From Kitasatospora sp. NBC_00458 (GTDB taxonomy: Bacteria; Actinomycetota; Actinomycetes; Streptomycetales; Streptomycetaceae): a stretch of 64,000 bases of DNA. Shown one piece after another: positions 1 through 8,188 of this stretch. Numbering within the stretch: position 1 is the stretch's first letter; every line of letters starts with the position of its first letter. The position numbers and the translations under genes were made by a program. The notes beneath the pieces are model-generated. The model made no database searches. It was not told the origin of the DNA and saw nothing but the letters and a program-made list of their open reading frames with translations. The stretch spans positions 3,425,501 through 3,489,500 of the forward strand of contig NZ_CP107904.1 in the NCBI RefSeq assembly GCF_036013975.1, read 5' to 3'.

Positions 1-812
1 GGGACCAGCGAGAGGATGACGACCAGGGCGCCGATGTAGAACAGCGCGATGCGCCAGGGCAGGGTGTTGATCGCGCGCGGCAGGGTCTTCTGCGGGTTCT
101 CGCTCTCGCCGGCGGTGACGCCGACGAGTTCGACGCCGAGGTAGGCGAACATGACGATCTGCAGGGTCATCACGGTGGCGCCGATGCCCTTGGGGAAGAA
201 GCCGCCGTTCTCCCAGAGGTGGGTGATCGACGCGGTGTCACCGGCGTCGCTGAAGCCGAGGGTGAGCACCCCGACGCCGATCAGGATCATGCCGATGATG
301 GCGGTGACCTTGATCATGGAGAACCAGAACTCGATCTCGCCGAAGAGCTTCACCGAGATCAGGTTGGCCCCGTACAGGATGACCAGGAAGGTGAGGGCGC
401 TGAGCCACTGGGGGATGTCGGGTGCCCAGAACTTCACGTAGACGGCGGCCGCGGTGGTTTCCGCCATGCCCGTGACAACCCAGAAGAGCCAGTACGTCCA
501 CCCGGTCACGTAGCCCGCGAACGGTCCGACGAACTCCCGCGCGTACTCGGAGAAGCTCCCGGCGACCGGGCGGTAGGTGAGCAGCTCGCCGAGTGCCCGC
601 ATGATCGCGAAGATCACCACGCCGGCGACGGCGTAGGACAGGATCAGACTGGGACCGGACTTGGAGATCGCGGTGCCGGCGCCGAGGAAGAGGCCGGTGC
701 CGATCGCGCCGCCGATCGCGATCATCTGGATCTGACGGCTGCCGAGCCCCCGCTCGTAGCCCTCCTCGTCCGGTTTGGCGTCGACGACTTCGTCGTAAAC
801 CTGCTCGGCCAT
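1..812 (-). CDS. Amino acid permease (APC superfamily), C-terminus cut by window edge
   Basis: Inner-membrane amino-acid/polyamine/organocation transporter that probably imports amino acids by proton symport. The visible 270 residues begin with a short acidic cytoplasmic tail and the motif GSRQIQMIAIGGAIGTGLF, the classic first half-helix of the GABA-permease/AAT branch. Repeated hydrophobic helices follow, including the SYAVAGVVIFAIMRALGEL segment. Family members are 450-500 residues, so roughly the last 200 lie outside the window. The ATG at 812 is preceded by an AGGA-type ribosome site. The substrate cannot be told from sequence. It is transcribed away from DUF2017/clpS, and a strong hairpin lies between them. 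Confidence 0.9.
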   Translation of the reverse strand, partial: MAEQVYDEVVDAKPDEEGYERGLGSRQIQMIAIGGAIGTGLFLGAGTAISKSGPSLILSYAVAGVVIFAIMRALGELLTYRPVAGSFSEYAREFVGPFAGYVTGWTYWLFWVVTGMAETTAAAVYVKFWAPDIPQWLSALTFLVILYGANLISVKLFGEIEFWFSMIKVTAIIGMILIGVGVLTLGFSDAGDTASITHLWENGGFFPKGIGATVMTLQIVMFAYLGVELVGVTAGESENPQKTLPRAINTLPWRIALFYIGALVVILSLV

Positions 813-946
813 GTTGCACCGTCCTGGATGGGTGGTCTCGTGGGGTGGGGAGAAGTCGTACCACGCCGGATCCGGATAGCGGTGTCCATCTGAGCGATAT
901 TTGAGCATGTCCCGATAGGGTTTCGCCCGTTCTGTCCGTAAAAGCG

Positions 947-981
947 GCGACCCCCCGTCCAGCATGCGGACGGGGGGTCGC
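947..981 (-). terminator. Perfect 14-bp hairpin terminator
   Basis: The arms gcgaccccccgtcc and ggacggggggtcgc flank a 7-nt loop. On the minus strand the stem is followed by CGCTTTTA, so it looks like the intrinsic terminator of the clpS-DUF2017 transcript, and it insulates the permease promoter. Confidence 0.7.
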
Positions 982-1093
982 GGCCCGCTCCGGACGGCGC
1001 GCGGATGGCCCACGGGCGCCCTGGAGGCGGCTACGGGGAGGAGGCGCGGGGGCGGCGCGCAGACGGCGCGAGGAGGGCACGAGGGGCGGGCCC

Positions 1094-1138
1094 GCGGGCA
1101 CCCGGACAGGGGGCGCGGGCACCCGGACACGGGCACCC
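1094..1138. repeat. Direct repeat, 15-bp unit at 21-bp period
   Basis: gcgggcacccggaca occurs at 1094-1108 and 1115-1129, with a partial third copy to 1138. It lies in the non-coding stretch 982-1157 downstream of DUF2017, where I see no gene. The role is unknown; it may be slippage in GC-rich DNA. Confidence 0.5.
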
Positions 1139-1157
1139 GCGCACGGGCCCGGGGGCC

Positions 1158-1733
1158 TCAGTCGGACATCGACTCCAGCAGCGACTCCTGGAGGGCGCCG
1201 AGCCAGAGGTAGGCCATCACGAGCGGCTTCAGCTCGTCGGTGTCCGGCAGGTCGTAGAGGCCCTGCTCGTCCTCCTCGGTGATCTCCAGCCGCACCCCGA
1301 GGGTCAGCCGCAGGTCGTTGAGCGCGCCCAGCCAGCGCAGGCACTCGGCGGCGGCCAGCTTGACCACCCCGCCCTCGCCGCCGAGCCCGTCCAGGGCCTG
1401 GACGACGTGCAGCGCGTCCTCGCGCTTGCGGGCCCTGAGGTCCAGTTCGGTGTAGCGGCGGAACTCGCCGGCGGCCGCCCGGGACTCCTCGTCGGCGGGC
1501 TTCGCCGGGTCGCCGTAGGCGTCCGGGAAGAGCCGGGCCAGCGCCGGGTCGGCGGGCGCCTCGCTCGGCCCCTCGGCGAACAGCGCGGCCAGCGGATCGT
1601 CGCTCACCCCGCCCGGGCCGGGGCCGATCAGCTCCAGCATCTGCACCTCCAGCGAGCGCAGGATGGACGCCTCCAGCTCGTCCAGCGCGATCGCCGCGCT
1701 CCCGCCGCCGGCACTCTCGAACAACCCAGCCAT
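1158..1733 (-). CDS. DUF2017 family protein
   Basis: A 191-residue protein of the actinobacterial DUF2017 family, whose biochemical function is unknown. It is soluble, acidic and mostly helical. The N-terminal IALDELEASILRSLEVQMLELI helix and the C-terminal LVMAYLWLGALQESLLESM helix are typical of the family. It lies 56 bp downstream of clpS in the same orientation. This pairing is common in actinobacteria and suggests, without proof, a link to the Clp/N-degron pathway. The start ATG gives the usual family length. Confidence 0.85.
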   Translation of the reverse strand: MAGLFESAGGGSAAIALDELEASILRSLEVQMLELIGPGPGGVSDDPLAALFAEGPSEAPADPALARLFPDAYGDPAKPADEESRAAAGEFRRYTELDLRARKREDALHVVQALDGLGGEGGVVKLAAAECLRWLGALNDLRLTLGVRLEITEEDEQGLYDLPDTDELKPLVMAYLWLGALQESLLESMSD

Positions 1734-1789
1734 CGGTATCGGTCAGCCCGTCTTCGTCGTCTCTGGTGGTCTACTGCGGTCGCGCGGGG

Positions 1790-2083
1790 TCAGTCGTGCT
1801 GCAGCGTGGCCCAGAGGCCGTAGCCGTGCATCGCCTGCACGTCGCGCTCCATCTCCTCGCGGGACCCGCTGGAGACCACCGCCCGGCCCTTGGTGTGCAC
1901 CTCCATCATGAGCTTCCTGGCCTTGTCCTTCGGGTAGCCGAAGTAGGCCTGGAAGACGTACTGGACGTAGCTCATCAGGTTGACCGGGTCGTTGTGGACG
2001 ATGGTGACCCACGGGGTGTCCGGTTCCACCACCGGCAGGCCTTCGACCTCCGGGCGCTCGATCTCCACGGGCGCGACACTCAC
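1790..2083 (-). CDS. clpS: ATP-dependent Clp protease adaptor ClpS
   Basis: Adaptor that binds N-degron substrates and the ClpC N-domain and delivers them to ClpCP in the cytoplasm. The 97 residues contain the family core [20 protein letters not shown], followed by [18 protein letters not shown]31, D32 and H63 match the residues that hold the substrate amino group in characterised ClpS proteins. The start is GTG at 2083 with GGAGGGA seven bases upstream. It is the first gene of the clpS-DUF2017 pair and diverges from pncB. Confidence 0.95.
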   Translation of the reverse strand: MSVAPVEIERPEVEGLPVVEPDTPWVTIVHNDPVNLMSYVQYVFQAYFGYPKDKARKLMMEVHTKGRAVVSSGSREEMERDVQAMHGYGLWATLQHD

Positions 2084-2223
2084 CGACGGGTCCCTCCTCG
2101 CAGTCCTGCTCCCACAGGGGCATCGCCTGCCCCTCCAGCCCCCATGCTGCCATCCGGGGGAGCGGCGGGCGATTCCGCCCCCGGCACCCGCGACGCGCTG
2201 GACGACCGGCCCCGCCGAGAAAT

Positions 2224-2236
2224 CGTCACTCTGACG
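2224..2236. promoter_or_regulatory. Small palindrome in the clpS/pncB divergent region
   Basis: CGTCA-ctc-TGACG lies 24 bp before the pncB ATG, in the 177-bp divergent region. It could be an operator for either gene, for example for an NAD-metabolism repressor. The regulator is not identifiable from sequence, and a 5-bp half-site can arise by chance. Confidence 0.3.
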
Positions 2237-2260
2237 CTAAGGGGTAGTAGCATCATCCTC

Positions 2261-3577
2261 ATGGACGCCACTTCCGTGCCCGCGGCCGGCTCGACCGCGC
2301 TGCTCACCGACCGCTACGAGCTCACCATGCTGCAGGCCGCCCTGCGCAGCGGAGCCGCGCACCGCCGCTCCGTCTTCGAGGTGTTCACCCGGCGACTGCC
2401 CGGCGGCCGCCGCTACGGCGTCATGGCCGGCACCGGCCGGGTGCTGGACGCCATCGAGGACTTCCGCTTCACCTCGGCCCAGCTCGACTGGCTCGCCGGC
2501 GAGCACGTCGTCGACGAGGAGACCCTGCGCTACCTCGCCGACTACCGGTTCACCGGGGACATCCACGGCTACCCGGAGGGCGAGGTCTACTTCCCCGGCT
2601 CGCCGGTGCTCACCGTCGAGGGCAGCTTCGCCGAGGCGGTGATCCTGGAGACGGTGATCCTCTCGATCCTGAACCACGACTCCGCGATCGCCGCCGCGGC
2701 CTCCCGGATGACCTCCGCCGCCGGCGGCCGCCCGGTGATCGAGATGGGCGCCCGCCGCGCCCACGAACAGGCCGCCGTCGCCGCCGCCCGCGCCGCCTAC
2801 GTCGCCGGCTTCTCCGCCACCTCCGACCTGGAGGCCGGCTTCACCTACGGCATCCCGACCACGGGGACCGCCGCGCACGCCTTCACCCTCGTCCACGACA
2901 GCGAGCGGGACGCCTTCCGGGCCCAGATCGCCTCGATGGGCAAGGGCACCACCCTGCTGGTCGACACCTTCGACCTGCGCGAGGCGGTCCGCACCGCCGT
3001 GGAGGTGGCCGGACCGGAACTCGGCGCCGTCCGGATCGACTCCGGCGACCTCACCCTGCTCGCCCACCGGGTCCGCCGCCAGCTCGACGAGCTCGGCGCC
3101 ACCGGGACCAGGATCATCGTCACCTCCGACCTCGACGAGTACGCGATCGCCGCGCTGGCCGCCGCCCCGGTGGACGGCTACGGCGTCGGCACCAGCCTGG
3201 TGACCGGCAGCGGCCACCCGACCTGCGCGATGGTCTACAAGCTGGTCGCCCGGGCCGCCGGGCCGGACGGCCCGATGATCCCGGTCGCCAAGCGCTCGGC
3301 CGGGGGCAAGACCAGCGTCGGCGGGCGCAAGTGGGCGGCCCGGCGGCCCGACGCGGACGGCGTCGCCGAGGCCGAGGTGGTCGGCACCGGACCGGTCCCG
3401 GCCGAACTGGAGCCGCACCTCGTCCAGGTGCCGCTGGTCCGGGCCGGCGAACTGGTCGGACGCGAACCGCTGGCCGCCGCGCGCGACCGGCACGTCCGGG
3501 CCCGGGCCGCGCTGCCGCTGTCGGCCACCCAGCTCTCCAAGGGCGACCCGGTGCTGGCGACCGAGCTGCGGGTCTGA
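2261..3577 (+). CDS. pncB: Nicotinate phosphoribosyltransferase
   Basis: Converts nicotinate, PRPP and ATP to nicotinate mononucleotide, the committing step of the Preiss-Handler NAD salvage pathway. The 438-residue product starts with TALLTDRYELTMLQAAL, the family's N-terminal signature. It carries VRIDSGDLTLLAHRVRRQLD and the phosphate-binding stretch GVGTSLVTGSGHPTCAMVYKLV. Length is normal for the actinobacterial class. I chose ATG 2261 because the open frame upstream overlaps the divergent promoter and has no family similarity. A TAGCAT -10-like box sits only about 7 bp before the ATG, so the mRNA may be nearly leaderless. pncA follows about 280 bp downstream. Confidence 0.95.
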   Translation: MDATSVPAAGSTALLTDRYELTMLQAALRSGAAHRRSVFEVFTRRLPGGRRYGVMAGTGRVLDAIEDFRFTSAQLDWLAGEHVVDEETLRYLADYRFTGDIHGYPEGEVYFPGSPVLTVEGSFAEAVILETVILSILNHDSAIAAAASRMTSAAGGRPVIEMGARRAHEQAAVAAARAAYVAGFSATSDLEAGFTYGIPTTGTAAHAFTLVHDSERDAFRAQIASMGKGTTLLVDTFDLREAVRTAVEVAGPELGAVRIDSGDLTLLAHRVRRQLDELGATGTRIIVTSDLDEYAIAALAAAPVDGYGVGTSLVTGSGHPTCAMVYKLVARAAGPDGPMIPVAKRSAGGKTSVGGRKWAARRPDADGVAEAEVVGTGPVPAELEPHLVQVPLVRAGELVGREPLAAARDRHVRARAALPLSATQLSKGDPVLATELRV

Positions 3578-3599
3578 CGACCGTTCGCACACGGGGCGG

Positions 3600-3620
3600 G
3601 GCCCGGGCACGCCCCGGGCC
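3600..3620 (+). terminator. GC-rich hairpin after pncB
   Basis: An 8-bp perfect stem (ggcccggg/cccgggcc, 5-nt loop) lies 23 bp past the pncB stop. There is no clear T-run, so it may be only a partial terminator before pncA. Confidence 0.45.
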
Positions 3621-3698
3621 TTCCGCCCCCGGATGCCACTGCCTACAGTCGACCGTAGAGTTCCCCCGAAGTCCCCGGTCGGGTCGCCGCCGACCCAC

Positions 3699-3790
3699 TG
3701 CCGAAGCCCCGTCCGAGCCCTGCCGAAGCCCCGTCCGAGTCCCGCCGAAGTCCCGTCCGGACCCTCCCGTCCGGACCTTCCGTCCGAACC
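3699..3790. repeat. Degenerate tandem repeat upstream of pncA
   Basis: About three copies of a 21-22 bp unit containing gccgaagccccgtccgag are followed by shorter cccgtccggacc copies. They occupy most of the 283-bp pncB-pncA gap. No reading frame here shows protein-like composition. Confidence 0.5.
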
Positions 3791-3860
3791 CCGTGATCCC
3801 CCGTCGGACGCGCCCCCACCGGCGTGCCGTCCCCCACCACCAGACCGAGGAATGCGAGCC

Positions 3861-4451
3861 ATGCACCGGGCACTGATCGTCGTCGACGTGCAGAACGACT
3901 TCTGCGAGGGCGGCAGCCTGGCCGTCGCGGGCGGGGCCGAGGTGGCCGCCGCGATCACCGACCTCATCGCCGAGTCCGCCCCCGGCTACCGGCACATCCT
4001 CGCCACCCGCGACAACCACATCGACCCGGGTGACCACTTCTCCGAGCAGCCCGACTTCGTGCACAGCTGGCCGGTGCACTGCGTGGCGGGCACCGAGGGG
4101 GTGGGCTTCCACCCCAACTTCGCGCCGTCCGTCACCTCCGGCGCGATCGAGGCGGTCTTCGACAAGGGCGCGTACGCGGCCGCGTACAGCGGCTTCGAGG
4201 GCGTCGACGAGAACGACCGCGGGCCGGCCGAGTGGCTGCGCGAACGGCAGGTCACCGAGGTGGACGTGGTCGGCATCGCCACCGACCACTGCGTCAAGGC
4301 CACCGCGCTGGACGCGGTGCGGGCCGGCTTCACCACCCGGGTGCTGCTCGACCTGACGGCCGGGGTCTCCGAGCCGACCACCACCGCCGCGCTGGCGGAG
4401 CTGCGGGCGGCCGGAGTGGAACTGGTCGGCACGCCGACCGTCGGGGGCTGA
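3861..4451 (+). CDS. pncA: Nicotinamidase (PncA-type cysteine hydrolase)
   Basis: Hydrolyses nicotinamide to nicotinate and ammonia, supplying the substrate of the upstream pncB product. It belongs to the isochorismatase-like fold and has 196 residues. The catalytic triad D9 (VVDVQNDF), K102 (DKGAY) and C144 (TDHCVKATA) is intact, as is the metal site D51, H53, H59 (RDNHIDPGDHF). I placed the start at ATG 3861 because GAGGA ends 9 bases before it. The alternative ATG at 3852 would abut that ribosome site. pncB and pncA together form the nicotinamide recycling branch. Confidence 0.95.
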   Translation: MHRALIVVDVQNDFCEGGSLAVAGGAEVAAAITDLIAESAPGYRHILATRDNHIDPGDHFSEQPDFVHSWPVHCVAGTEGVGFHPNFAPSVTSGAIEAVFDKGAYAAAYSGFEGVDENDRGPAEWLRERQVTEVDVVGIATDHCVKATALDAVRAGFTTRVLLDLTAGVSEPTTTAALAELRAAGVELVGTPTVGG

Positions 4452-4464
4452 GCCCCGCCGCCGG

Positions 4465-5481
4465 TCACCGCTCGGTGACCAGCAGCTCCACCACGTCGGT
4501 GCCGCCCAGCCGGAACGCCTCGCGCAGCTCGGCACCGACGGCGTCGGGCTCGTCGGCCAGCCGCGCCCCGGAGACGTAGACCACCCGCACGCCGAGGTAC
4601 TCCATCCGGTGCTGGCCGCCGCGCACCCAGGCGGCCTCGCCCTCGCTGACGCAGCGCAGCTCCGAGTCGACCTCCACCGCCACCCCCGCCTCCGGCCAGT
4701 ACAGGTCGGGGACGGCGATGTAGGTGCCGCCGCGCATCCGCAGCTCCGGACCGGTCAGCGGGACGGGCAGCAGCCACTCGTCCAGCAGCGCGCCGACCCG
4801 GTCCAGCACCGCCTCCCGCTCGGCGGCCAGCAGCCCGTCCAGCACCGCCCGCACCCGGGGGTCGCCGACCAGTCCGGACTCGGCCAGCTCGGCGGCCAGC
4901 TCCCGGACGGTGCAGCGGAGCTCGGGGCGGCCGACCGCCTCGCTCAGCACCTCCCGGACCGGCCACGGGCCGACCGGGCCCGCCCCGGACGTCCACTCGC
5001 ACAGCGCGTCCGCCACCGCCCTCGCGACCGGCGCGCAGGCCAGTCCGTGCACCGAGCGCGCCACCAGCTCCCGTTCGGTCCGCCGGATCCGGACCTCGCC
5101 GGCGTCCTTCAGCCGGCGCTGGCGCGGCACCAGCACGTCCACACCGGTGACGGCGGGCAGCCGGGGCACCGCGGCGAAACCGTACAGCGCGAGCGCGGCG
5201 GCCCCGGTGATCACCGCCCCGTCCCGGCGCCCCTCCTCCCGGCCGTTCTGCGCCGCGTACAGCAGCGCCGCCCACATCCGCTGCTCCGGCGAGGGCTCGC
5301 CGGACTGCAACAGGTAGACCCGGGGCAGAAGTCGCTGCCAGGGTCCGCCGCGGCGGCAGTGTTCACTGATGACCCGGGCCGGCACGCCGCGGGCGCGCAG
5401 CTGGCCGGCGGTGACGACGTTCTGCTGACGGCGCGCCAGCTCCTCCAGGGAAGGCGGCGGCGTGGGAATCCGGTAGCTCAT
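4465..5481 (-). CDS. AbiEi/DUF559-like protein (possible nuclease-fold domain)
   Basis: A 338-residue cytoplasmic protein. The N-terminal third has a winged-helix-like layout (NVVTAGQLRARGVPARVISEHCRRGGPWQRLLPRVYLL) that resembles type IV toxin-antitoxin AbiEi N-terminal domains. The C-terminal part (VPDLYWPEAGVAVEVDSE...RRMEYLGVRVVYV-type pattern) has the D...E-x-D core of very-short-patch-repair/DUF559 PD-(D/E)xK folds. Such proteins are common as single genes in Streptomyces, and their role is unknown. No partner toxin is adjacent. The start ATG 5481 (MSYRIPTPPP) is preferred over the longer frame, which adds 20 low-complexity residues. Confidence 0.6.
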   Translation of the reverse strand: MSYRIPTPPPSLEELARRQQNVVTAGQLRARGVPARVISEHCRRGGPWQRLLPRVYLLQSGEPSPEQRMWAALLYAAQNGREEGRRDGAVITGAAALALYGFAAVPRLPAVTGVDVLVPRQRRLKDAGEVRIRRTERELVARSVHGLACAPVARAVADALCEWTSGAGPVGPWPVREVLSEAVGRPELRCTVRELAAELAESGLVGDPRVRAVLDGLLAAEREAVLDRVGALLDEWLLPVPLTGPELRMRGGTYIAVPDLYWPEAGVAVEVDSELRCVSEGEAAWVRGGQHRMEYLGVRVVYVSGARLADEPDAVGAELREAFRLGGTDVVELLVTER

Positions 5482-5601
5482 GCCGACACCATCCCCAACC
5501 CCCCGGAGCGAGGAGCGGCCGCCTGACGCACTGTTACCCAACCGTCGCGAAACCGGGATCAGCTCGCACTAAAGTCCTCATACCCTCACCCATTCGGAGG
5601 A

Positions 5602-5670
5602 ATGGGCGATCATATGTTTGTCACAGTTGATCGCCCTCGATCGGCGACCAGGCCGTCTGACCGTGCGTGA
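5602..5670 (+). CDS. Candidate 22-residue leader/small ORF with strong ribosome site
   Basis: GGAGGA (5596-5601) is followed by two in-frame ATGs, at 5602 and 5614. The second has a workable 12-nt spacing and would give an 18-residue peptide, MFVTVDRPRSATRPSDRA. A TAAAGT -10-like box lies about 30 bp upstream. No homologue is recognised. It ends 67 bp before the next gene, so it could be a leader peptide or a chance match. Evidence is limited to the ribosome site. Confidence 0.25.
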   Translation: MGDHMFVTVDRPRSATRPSDRA

Positions 5671-5737
5671 CCAAGCACATACGCCGAAGTCACCTCCGGG
5701 CGTCACCCACACCCTCTGCATTGCCTACCCTTAGTGC

Positions 5738-6439
5738 ATGTCACGTGACGAGACCGCCGGCCTCCGCGCGGCCCAGCTCCGCCTCGGCCGCCTGCCCGGA
5801 TACGTCCGCCGGCCGGACCCGGCCCGCCGCAGCGGTGAACAGGGCCATACGTACAAGAAGGGATGGGAGGTCCGTTTCACCGCCCGCAGCGAGGCGGAGA
5901 TAGCCGAGATCCGCGACCTGGTGGTCGCCGCCGGGTTCGCCCCCGCCAGACCCTTCTTCAAGGGCCACCAGCTGATCCAGCCCGTCTACGGGATGGCCGC
6001 CGTCCAGGCCTACCTGGCCGCTAGACAGGCGGCCGAGGAACACGCCTCGCGCGCCGCCCACGGGCGCGGCCGGCGCGACACCGACGGGGCCGGCCACGAA
6101 GCCGTCCACGAACGCGTCGGGGCCGTCTGCGAGACCGCGGGCGCGGTGCGCGACACCGGCGCCCGGGACGGCGGCGTGCGGGACGGCGGCGTGCGCGAGG
6201 CCGATGCGCGGGACGGCGGCGTGCGCGACGGCACCGCCGCCCGCGACGCCACCGCCGCCCGCGAGCGGATGGAGCTCGTCGGAGCCGCCGCGGACGCCGC
6301 CGAGGCCGCCGCGGCCACAGCCGCACGACTGGCCCGCCGACGGGTCGTCGAGGCGTTCCCGGCCCAGCTCGAACGGAACACCGCAGCGGACGGCAGGATC
6401 ACCCCCGCCGCCCCCGCAGAAGCCCGCCACCTCTCCTGA
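5738..6439 (+). CDS. Hypothetical protein with Arg/Asp/Gly/Val repeats
   Basis: Not recognised. The first ~100 residues look globular (GYVRRPDPARRSGEQGHTY, a GWEVRFTARSEAEIAEIRDLVVAAGF helix, then FFKGHQLIQPVYG) and resemble small conserved Streptomyces proteins of unknown function. Residues ~130-180 are low complexity with repeats of RDGGVRD and RDAT. The C-terminus is an Ala-rich helix followed by a disordered tail. No Shine-Dalgarno sequence precedes ATG 5738, and TACCCT lies about 7 bp upstream of it, so a leaderless transcript is plausible. It could be a DNA- or RNA-associated protein given the basic residues, but this is only a guess. Confidence 0.6.
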   Translation: MSRDETAGLRAAQLRLGRLPGYVRRPDPARRSGEQGHTYKKGWEVRFTARSEAEIAEIRDLVVAAGFAPARPFFKGHQLIQPVYGMAAVQAYLAARQAAEEHASRAAHGRGRRDTDGAGHEAVHERVGAVCETAGAVRDTGARDGGVRDGGVREADARDGGVRDGTAARDATAARERMELVGAAADAAEAAAATAARLARRRVVEAFPAQLERNTAADGRITPAAPAEARHLS

Positions 6440-6968
6440 CTGTTCGTCAACTCTCTTCTCGTACACGGCGATAAGCCGACAACGGGCCGGGCACGCGGGA
6501 TGCGTGCGACGGGGCCGGCCCACCGATCCACCCCCTCCGGGGAGCCGCGGCCCCAGCCCGCACCCCAGCCCACCGGGCCCGCCACGCGCGCGAGCGGTGG
6601 TGCGGACGGTGGTGCGCGAGCAGCTTCGCGCCGCAGGCGTGGACGAGAGCCGCCGAACCGCTTACGGTGGCACATCACACCGTCTGCGGTGGCGCGCCGA
6701 CCGGCCCGCCCCCCTGGCCGTGCCACCCTGCTGACCGGCCACGACGCACCAGCAGCAACGCCTCTGACACCACTGCGCACCGCTCACCGCCCGCTCACCG
6801 ATGCCGCGCCGCTCCGCCGATCCCACCCGGCCACCGCCGGAACCGGCCGCACGTCGGCGCCTTCCGGGCATTCCATCCGATTGGTAACCCAGCGCACCGA
6901 GCGCCTACCGTAGAGTGAGCACAGATGATCGACCGTCAGATGCCCATCTCACTTGCCGAGAAGCCGAG
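6440..6968. other. Non-coding stretch; promoter-like element near its end
   Basis: No frame here has convincing protein composition. Near the right end TTGGTA (about 6880) and TACCGT (about 6905) have a 19-bp spacer, a plausible promoter for the downstream sigma-like gene. Nothing else is recognised. Confidence 0.4.
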
Positions 6969-7415
6969 ATGACCACACGTCAGGACAGCACCGCCGAGCC
7001 GCCCCCGGAGCCCGGCGAACCACCCGCCGTACCGTTGGAGTTCGCGGCGTTCTGCGAACTCCACCGACCGCGGTACCTCAGCTACGCCCACGTCTGGCTC
7101 CCCGACCCGGCCCAGGCCGCCGGCGCCGTCCAGCAGGCCTTCGCCGAGATCGCCGTCCACTGGCGCGAGTTGCTGGGGAGCTCCAACCCGACCGCGCGCG
7201 CCTGGCAGATCCTGCGCAGCACCGTGGGCGAGCACACCCTCCGGAGCGACCCGCCGCCGGAGCGCCCCGACCACGCCGTCGACGACGACCTCGCCATCCT
7301 GCACTACGTCGTCGGCCTCGCCGCACCCGAGATCGCCGACGTCATCGGCACCGACACCGCCAGCGTGGCCGGCCGGCTGCGCCGCACGATGCTGCGCGAG
7401 GCCTCCGGCTGGTGA
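6969..7415 (+). CDS. Sigma-70 region-like protein
   Basis: A 148-residue protein related to RNA polymerase sigma-70 (ECF-type) factors. LEFAAFCELHRPRYLSYAHVWLPDPAQAAGAVQQAFAEI is a divergent region 2 (helix 2.1-2.2). The C-terminal LAILHYVVGLAAPEIADVIGTDTASVAGRLRRTMLRE has the layout of the region 4 helix-turn-helix. It is shorter and more divergent than functional ECF factors, and region 2.4 is poorly conserved, so it may be a regulator rather than a sigma factor. ATG 6969 has GAGAAG at 5-nt spacing. The upstream GTG 6915 sits on the presumed transcription start, so I rejected it. Confidence 0.65.
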   Translation: MTTRQDSTAEPPPEPGEPPAVPLEFAAFCELHRPRYLSYAHVWLPDPAQAAGAVQQAFAEIAVHWRELLGSSNPTARAWQILRSTVGEHTLRSDPPPERPDHAVDDDLAILHYVVGLAAPEIADVIGTDTASVAGRLRRTMLREASGW

Positions 7416-7537
7416 CCCGGGGCGCGCCGCCCTGCCCGTCACGCCCCCAGGACCGCCGCACCCCGACCGACCGGGGACGGGCCCGTGCGGACCCGCCACC
7501 CCGGCCCCGCCCCGGCGGCCCCACCGGCGCGCGCCGG

Positions 7538-8104
7538 TCAGACCCGCTCGCCCGTCACGTCGTACAGGTGGTGGACCGGATCGTGGACCAGGTAGCGGGC
7601 GAACGACTCCACCGTGAAGCGCGCCCCGTCGCTCCGGTTGCCGGTCCGCGCCCACTGCGCGCCCGCCACCCCCTCGAACGCCGCCGCCAGCACCTCCGCG
7701 GCCTCCGCCAGCTCCGCCGCCACCACGGCCGGCTCCTGCTCGCCGTACCGCTCGGCGACGGCCGTCTCGTCCTGGTCCCAGTTCGCGAACAGCGGATCGT
7801 CCTGGTCCAGCATCAGGTCCAGCCGCACGCGGAACAGCCGGAAGACGTCCCGGACATGGCACGCGTACTCAAGGTCCGACCAGGTCTCCGGACGCGGCCG
7901 GCGGCGCAGCGCCTCCGGGGCGCCCGCCAGCACGGCCAGCCAGCCCTCGGCATTGGCCCTGATCATCCCGGCGACGCCCGCCCGGGCCACCGCCCCCGCG
8001 TCCAGCCCGCAGTCCGCGCACGGACGCTCCAGGACCCAGGTCCAGTCCTTGGAGTCCGGAACGATCCCGTCGGCGGCGGCCTCGGCCTGCTCAGAAGTGC
8101 TCAT
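7538..8104 (-). CDS. DinB-family (mycothiol-dependent enzyme fold) protein
   Basis: A 188-residue protein of the DinB/DUF664 four-helix bundle superfamily, which includes mycothiol-dependent metalloenzymes. Candidate metal-ligand histidines lie in the helices YACHVRDVFRLF and YLVHDPVHHLYDV. The N-terminus ends a WVLERPCADCGLDAG motif with a CxxC pair common to Streptomyces members. The substrate is unknown. It stands alone, convergent with the preceding sigma-like gene. The start ATG 8104 gives the normal family length. Confidence 0.8.
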   Translation of the reverse strand: MSTSEQAEAAADGIVPDSKDWTWVLERPCADCGLDAGAVARAGVAGMIRANAEGWLAVLAGAPEALRRRPRPETWSDLEYACHVRDVFRLFRVRLDLMLDQDDPLFANWDQDETAVAERYGEQEPAVVAAELAEAAEVLAAAFEGVAGAQWARTGNRSDGARFTVESFARYLVHDPVHHLYDVTGERV

Positions 8105-8188
8105 GGGCCCAGCATGGCCGTGCCCGCGCCGGGCCCACCAGCGGCGTCCGCGCCAGCCGTCGCCGAAATGCTGCCACGCCCGCCGCCC

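Noticed and set aside
3699..3790. Possible CRISPR or attachment-site repeats upstream of pncA
   Set aside because: Units are degenerate, tandem and without unique spacers; no integrase or cas gene is nearby.
2237..3967. Long minus-strand frame over pncB and pncA
   Set aside because: Gly/Arg/Val-rich shadow of two well-supported + strand enzymes with intact catalytic residues.
4465..5481. Type IV toxin-antitoxin locus
   Set aside because: Only an AbiEi-like N-terminal layout is present, fused to a nuclease-like domain; no AbiEii-type nucleotidyltransferase toxin gene is adjacent.
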